Assembly: GCA_963732415.1 (NCBI GenBank) | Contig: CAVSZK010000019.1 | Location: 124,001 to 188,000, forward strand | DNA: 64,000 nt | Direction of reading: 5' to 3' | Source of the DNA: RPQJ01 sp963732415 | Lineage (GTDB): Bacteria; Pseudomonadota; Gammaproteobacteria; Steroidobacterales; Steroidobacteraceae | Shown here: positions 58,988 to 64,000 of the stretch, in pieces | How positions within the stretch are numbered: the stretch's first letter is position 1 | Layout of the letters: each line of letters begins with the position of its first letter | Made by a program: the position numbers and the translations under genes | The notes under the pieces: model-generated | The model's input: only the letters and a program-made list of their open reading frames with translations | Told to the model about the DNA's origin: nothing | Databases searched by the model: none

Positions 58988-59692
58988 ATGCAAATGCAGG
59001 ACCGGGTTGTCATAGTGACGGGAGCGTTCGGCGTGCTGGGGACCGCGGTCGCCGGTGGTTTCGCTGCGCGAGGCGCGCGGCTTGCACTGCTGGACCTGGC
59101 CCCGCCGCCTGCGCTGCTTCAAAAGGAAATAGGTGACCGGCACCTCCTGATCGGCGGTGTCGACCTGGGCGAGATGGAAGGAACCCGCAAGGCGGTTGCA
59201 GCCGCTGCAATGCGCTTCGGCGGCATCGACGTGCTGGTGAATGTGGTCGGCGGCTTCCAGTGGCAGACTTTGCAGGAAGGCTCGGTGGAGACCTGGGACC
59301 AGCTGTACCGGATGAACCTGCGCACTGCGGTCGTCAGCTGCAAGGTGTCGTTGCCGGCGCTGATCGAACGCGGCGGCGGCAGCATCATCAATGTCGGCGC
59401 CGGTGCGGCGGCGGGCCGCGCGAACGCCGGCATGGGCGCGTATGCGGCGTCCAAGGCCGGCGTCCAGAAGCTGACGGAGAGCCTGGCCGATGAGCTGAAG
59501 GACTACGGTGTCAGGGTCAACGCCGTACTGCCTTCGATCATCGACACGCCGCGCAACCGCGCCGACATGCCTGACGCAGACCACGCGCGATGGGTACAAC
59601 CCGACGCAATCGCCGACGTCGTGGCGTTTCTGGCTTCCGACGCGGCGCGCGCCGTCACGGGGGCCTCGATCTCGGTTCCTGGACGCGTGTAG
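58988..59692 (+). CDS. Short-chain dehydrogenase lacking the usual catalytic Ser
   Basis: SDR-fold protein of 234 residues. The cofactor motif is VTGAFGVLG (TGxxxGxG), with NVVGG at the NNAG position. The catalytic YxxxK is YAASK. Where most SDRs have a Ser about 13 residues before the Tyr, this sequence reads NVGAGAAAGRANAGMGAY with no Ser, recalling dihydropteridine reductase-like members. The C-terminus ends VTGASISVPGRV, a normal SDR end. The substrate is unknown. It lies 49 bp after sdaA and may be co-transcribed. Confidence 0.85.
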   Translation: MQMQDRVVIVTGAFGVLGTAVAGGFAARGARLALLDLAPPPALLQKEIGDRHLLIGGVDLGEMEGTRKAVAAAAMRFGGIDVLVNVVGGFQWQTLQEGSVETWDQLYRMNLRTAVVSCKVSLPALIERGGGSIINVGAGAAAGRANAGMGAYAASKAGVQKLTESLADELKDYGVRVNAVLPSIIDTPRNRADMPDADHARWVQPDAIADVVAFLASDAARAVTGASISVPGRV

Positions 59693-59728
59693 TCGCGACT
59701 GGCCGCGCCTGGTTGCAGTTGGTCGCCG

Positions 59729-60226
59729 CTAGGCCAGGTTCCGGGGGTAGTCAAACGCGACTTCCTGGCCGCTGCCCCACTCCAGCCCGCTCCAGTCGTC
59801 GATCGCGAAAGTCGCCGTGAACACCGCGCAGGTCGGCATGTTGTCCATGGTCTCGCCCGCGGACAGGCGGTTCGCGCAGTCCGTGATACCGGGATTGTGC
59901 CCGAAGATCATCAGGTGCGGGGCGTGTCCGCCGAGGTCGTGGATTACTGCGAGCAGGTCGGCCGGGGAGGCGAGGTACAGCCGCTCGTCCTGGCCGACGA
60001 CGGCTGCAGGAATCTTGAGTTCGCGCGCCATGATGGTTGCGGTCGTGAGTGCACGCACGGCGGGACTCGAAATCACCAGGTCCGGTTTCAGCTTCCGCGC
60101 CCGCAGGCGTCGCGCCATTTCCGGTGCGTCGCGCTGGCCGCGTCGATTGAGCGGGCGATCCCAGTCCTTCTGGCCGGGCAGCGGCGTGTCCGACTTGGCG
60201 TGCCGAACAAGGGTCAGGCGCTTCAC
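59729..60226 (-). CDS. sixA: Phosphohistidine phosphatase SixA
   Basis: Histidine-phosphatase-superfamily protein of 165 residues. The RHG-type motif is LTLVRHAKSD (catalytic His). RPLNRRGQRDAPEMARRL, DLVISSPAVRALTTATIMA and FGHNPGI with the second His are all present. SixA dephosphorylates His-phosphorylated carrier proteins such as NPr in E. coli. The GTG start overlaps the Rieske stop, so it is the last gene of this end of the suf operon. Confidence 0.93.
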   Translation of the reverse strand: MKRLTLVRHAKSDTPLPGQKDWDRPLNRRGQRDAPEMARRLRARKLKPDLVISSPAVRALTTATIMARELKIPAAVVGQDERLYLASPADLLAVIHDLGGHAPHLMIFGHNPGITDCANRLSAGETMDNMPTCAVFTATFAIDDWSGLEWGSGQEVAFDYPRNLA

Positions 60227-60531
60227 GGTTCCTGTACCTCCACGTGGTCATCAATGACGCGGGTCTGGTAGCAGCGCACGGGCTCATAGGCAGGCGGAGT
60301 AAGCGCACGGCCGGTGCGCAGGCAGAACCGTGCTCCGTGCCGCGGGCAGACCACCTGGTCGCCCTCGACCGGCCCGCCGGAGAGTCCGCCGCCGTCGTGC
60401 GTGCACACGTCCTCGACGGCCAGGAACTCGCCGTCGACGTTGAACACGGCGACAAACGTGCCGTCCACCTCCGCCGAGGCATGGTCGCCAGGCGGAATCG
60501 CAGCGACCGGGCCGACGCGTACCCAGCTCAC
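60223..60531 (-). CDS. Rieske [2Fe-2S] ferredoxin
   Basis: A 102-residue stand-alone Rieske protein. The cluster ligands are C43-x-H45 (VCTHDGG) and C62-x2-H65 (CPRHGARF), spaced as in ferredoxin subunits of ring-hydroxylating systems (CxH-x16-CxxH). The start is a GTG overlapping the sufT stop; the longer open frame upstream lies inside sufT. The association with sufT in suf operons is common, where it may supply electrons, but its partner is unknown. Confidence 0.9.
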   Translation of the reverse strand: MSWVRVGPVAAIPPGDHASAEVDGTFVAVFNVDGEFLAVEDVCTHDGGGLSGGPVEGDQVVCPRHGARFCLRTGRALTPPAYEPVRCYQTRVIDDHVEVQEP

Positions 60532-61076
60532 ATCATCCCCGTCTGCAGTCGCGCGGCGTCGGACATCATCGACTGTTCCCAGGGCGGGTCGAACACCAGT
60601 TCGACGTCGACGCGCTTGACCGTCGGGATGATCTCGACTTTCTCGCGCACGTCCTGGACCAGTACGTCGCCCATGCCGCAGCCCGGCGCCGTGAGTGTCA
60701 TCGTCACCGCGATGACCCGGCCGTCGGGTTCGGAATTCACGTTGCACGAATACACGAGCCCGAGATCCACAACGTTGATGGGGATTTCCGGGTCGTAGCA
60801 GGTCTTCATCTGTTGCCAGGCGAGTTCGCGCACGTCGTCGTCGCTCGCATTCGGCGGCAACTGGGGTACGTCGACGGCTTCCTTGCCGAGTGCGTCGGCG
60901 TCCTTGCCCGCCACACGGAAAAGGTTGCCCTCTACATATACGGTGAAACTGCCGCCGAGCGCCTGGGTGATGAACCCGTCCTGTCCCTGGCGCAGTTTCA
61001 CCGCCAGGCCCGCCGGCACGATGATCGCATCCACGTCGCGGGTGAACTTGACGGGCTCGTTATCTTGTCGATACAC
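60528..61076 (-). CDS. sufT: Iron-sulfur assembly protein SufT
   Basis: A 182-residue protein with a DUF59/MIP18-like domain. The N-terminal part has IIVPAGLAVKLRQGQDGFIT and GGSFTVYVEGNLFRV, the SufT-specific extension. The DUF59 domain has CYDPEIPINVVDLGLVYSCN and the conserved Cys in TLTAPGCGMGDVL. SufT promotes Fe-S maturation under high demand in other bacteria. GGGAG before the GTG at 61076 supports this start. It lies 14 bp after sufU. Confidence 0.92.
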   Translation of the reverse strand: MYRQDNEPVKFTRDVDAIIVPAGLAVKLRQGQDGFITQALGGSFTVYVEGNLFRVAGKDADALGKEAVDVPQLPPNASDDDVRELAWQQMKTCYDPEIPINVVDLGLVYSCNVNSEPDGRVIAVTMTLTAPGCGMGDVLVQDVREKVEIIPTVKRVDVELVFDPPWEQSMMSDAARLQTGMM

Positions 61077-61090
61077 GGATCGCTCCCTGG

Positions 61091-61536
61091 TTACTCGGTC
61101 CGCACTGGATCGGTCTGGCGGTGCAGCGCGGCGTCGAGCGTGTGCCAGCACAGGCTTGCACACTTCACGCGGGCCGGGAACGCCCGGACCCCGGACAGCG
61201 CGCCAAGCTTGCCGAGTCCCGCGATGTCAACGTCCGAATCGTCACGTGTCAGCATCGCGTGCATGGTGCCGAACAGCTGCTCGGCGTCGGCGACCGACCG
61301 GCCCTTTACGCTCTCGGTGAGCAGCGACGCGGATGCAACGGAAATTGCGCAGCCGCTGCCCTGGAACGACACGTCGCTGATCACGCCATCCTCGAGTTTC
61401 ACGTAAATAGTCAATCGATCGCCGCACAGGGGGTTGAACCCCTCGGCCTGGCGGTCCGCGTCCGGCATCGGACGGAAATTACGCGGCTTCCGATTGTGAT
61501 CGACGATGACATCGCGGTAGAGGTCGTTCAGGTCCA

Positions 61537-61537
<1 letters not shown>
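61091..61537 (-). CDS. sufU: SufU-type scaffold / sulfurtransferase
   Basis: A 148-residue IscU-like protein of the SufU branch. The zinc/cluster ligands are C38-x-D40 (NPLCGDRL), C63 (QGSGCAISVAS) and C130 (VKCASLCWHTL). It starts MDLNDLYRDVIVDHNRKPRN. The insertion between C63 and the last Cys, typical of SufU, is present. SufU takes persulfide from SufS. The ATG overlaps the sufS stop by one base. Confidence 0.94.
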
Positions 61538-62780
<1,243 letters not shown>

Positions 62781-62784
<4 letters not shown>

Positions 62785-64000
62785 ACAGGCGCGTCCAGCA
62801 GACGGGCGAGGCGGTCGTCGAGGATGGCGTGGATGGCGTCGGCAAATGCGGGAAGGTCCATGCGCGACAGCACCGCCGCTGCGAACCCCCTGGTGAGGGC
62901 GCTCCTGGCCTCGGATTCGTCGAGGCCGCGAGAACGCAGGTAGAACAGCGCCGCCGGGTCGAGTTGCCCGGTCGTCGCGCCGTGACTGCACTTCACGTCA
63001 TCGGCATAGATCTCGAGCTCCGGCTTGGTGTCGATCTCGGCGCCAGGCGAAAGCAGCAGGTTGCGGCTCACCTGGCGGGCATGTGACTTCTGTGCGTCCA
63101 CGTGTACCACGGCCTTGCCATTGAATACTGCGCGTCCGCGCGATGCGGCCACCCCGCGATAGTCCACCAGGCTGCTGGTGCCAGGAGCGAGGTGGTCGAC
63201 AAGTACGTGCGCATCCAGGTGCCGGTTCCCGTCGGCCAGGAACAGCCCGTTCAGTTCCGCGCTCGCACCAGGGGCCGCGAGGCGTGCGTGCAGGTCCAGC
63301 CTCGATATCGAACCGCCGAGTTCGGCGTCGTGCACGGTGAGCACCGCCCGCTGGCCGACAGTCGCCTCGATTCGCTCGATGTGGAAGGTGCGCGAGCCCT
63401 GCGTCTGCTGCCGGTATACGCGCAGCGAGGAGTCAGGGGCCGCCTCGATCTCGACGTAGGAGTTGACGAATCGCTCGGCTTCGTCGTCCCCGGAATGATG
63501 CAGTACGACCTGCGCGCTGGCGCCGCGCCCGATGCGAATCAGCAGGCGCGGATGGCTCATGCTGGAATCGCCAGTGGCCTGCAGCAATACCTGCAGCGCG
63601 CCTGTCGGCTGCGCGCCGTCGGCAACGTCGACGACGATCGAATCGGGGCACAGCGCGACATTCAGAGCGGCGAAGCGCTCGGTGCCGCCGCCGGTCGGGA
63701 TTCGCAGCAGCGCGCTTGGCTGCTCGCCGTCGACAAGGGCCTGGGCGAGCGTGCGGACACGGATGCCGCGAAGTTCCGGGCAGTCGGTGTCGGGCGCCTC
63801 GCTCATGCGTCCATCCACGACCAGTACGCGCGAGCCGGATGCCGGCGCGCGCGACACAGCAGCGCCTGTCGCAGGCGAGTCTGAGAATCGGCGCGATTCC
63901 AGTCGTCGCAGGTTGGTGTACTTCCAGGCCTCGTCCCGGGTCGACGGGAAACCGGACTCGACGAAGCGCTCGAACGCGACACCGCGCAGCGCAGCAGTGG
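62781..64000 (-). CDS. sufD: SufD, Fe-S assembly subunit (5' end outside window)
   Basis: Component of the SufBCD scaffold complex. The frame is open to the window edge and the visible 406 residues begin just before GFPSTRDEAWKYTNLRRLES, the canonical SufD N-terminal motif. Only the first few residues are missing. The beta-helix core has RTFHIERIEATVGQRAVLTV and AELNGLFLADGNRHLDAHVL. The C-terminus has YADDVKCSHGATTGQLDPAA and LFYLRSRGLDESEARSALT with the His and Cys of the SufB-SufD interface. sufB and sufC are expected just beyond the right edge. Confidence 0.95.

Overview
The window is GC-rich chromosomal DNA from a gammaproteobacterium. The call rests on gene order and family content: rnc-era-recO-pdxJ-acpS; comEC-exbB-exbD-msbA-lpxK-ycaR-kdsB in the arrangement familiar from Pseudomonas; rne divergent from rluC followed by maf-yceD-rpmF-plsX; and a lexA-imuA-imuB-dnaE2 mutagenesis cassette. 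I cannot name the family. I see no rRNA, tRNA, CRISPR array, insertion sequence or prophage. Almost all of the DNA is coding, and no gene appears frameshifted. Two genes run off the ends: rnc on the left and sufD on the right.

Layout. 1-7.4 kb: the rnc-era-recO-pdxJ-acpS operon, then a PolB-like exonuclease, rlmD, nagZ and a GGDEF protein with a GDDEF active-site variant. 7.4-11.4 kb (minus): mfd and a small exported protein. 11.6-22.4 kb: an envelope block of lolC-lolE-lolD, comEC, exbBD, msbA, lpxK, ycaR, kdsB and a LAB_N membrane protein. 22.5-36.6 kb: a mixed accessory stretch with rluF, an isolated PEP-CTERM protein, a SUI1 homologue, a PQQ-type sugar dehydrogenase, sodC, GST, a methyltransferase, a luciferase-like oxidoreductase, a low-molecular-weight phosphatase, a cytochrome bd operon with its regulator, and a PLP lyase. 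36.7-43.2 kb: rne, rluC, maf, yceD, rpmF, plsX. 43.2-46 kb: a DUF1232 protein, an L,D-transpeptidase, a DHFR-like reductase and an Lpp-like lipoprotein. 46.1-52.2 kb: the SOS mutasome. 52.3-59.7 kb: a PA3496-like protein, a thioredoxin-TPR protein, a DUF481 protein, putA, sdaA and an SDR. 59.7-64 kb (minus): the distal part of a SUF iron-sulfur operon (sufD, sufS, sufU, sufT, a Rieske ferredoxin, sixA).

The most interesting unit is the minus-strand operon at 29.4-33.8 kb: cydP-cydA-cydB-cydX, an ETHE1-like metallo-hydrolase, a NifX-like metal-cofactor protein with a His/Cys tail, and an encapsulated-ferritin (EncFtn) homologue that lacks the usual C-terminal cargo tail. It is divergent from a sigma-54 activator whose PAS domain carries an unusual Cys/His motif. 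The gap between them holds a near-consensus -24/-12 promoter and a cluster of TGGCAG/CTGCCA half-sites placed like an upstream activating sequence. I read this as a sensor-controlled module joining a high-affinity bd oxidase to handling of iron and sulfane sulfur. The components are seen or recognised; their joint function is inference.

Regulatory signals with good support are the tandem LexA boxes before lexA, a TTGACA-N17-TATTAT promoter before yceD-rpmF-plsX, an intrinsic terminator after the lpp-like gene, and a 10-bp hairpin in the long rne leader.
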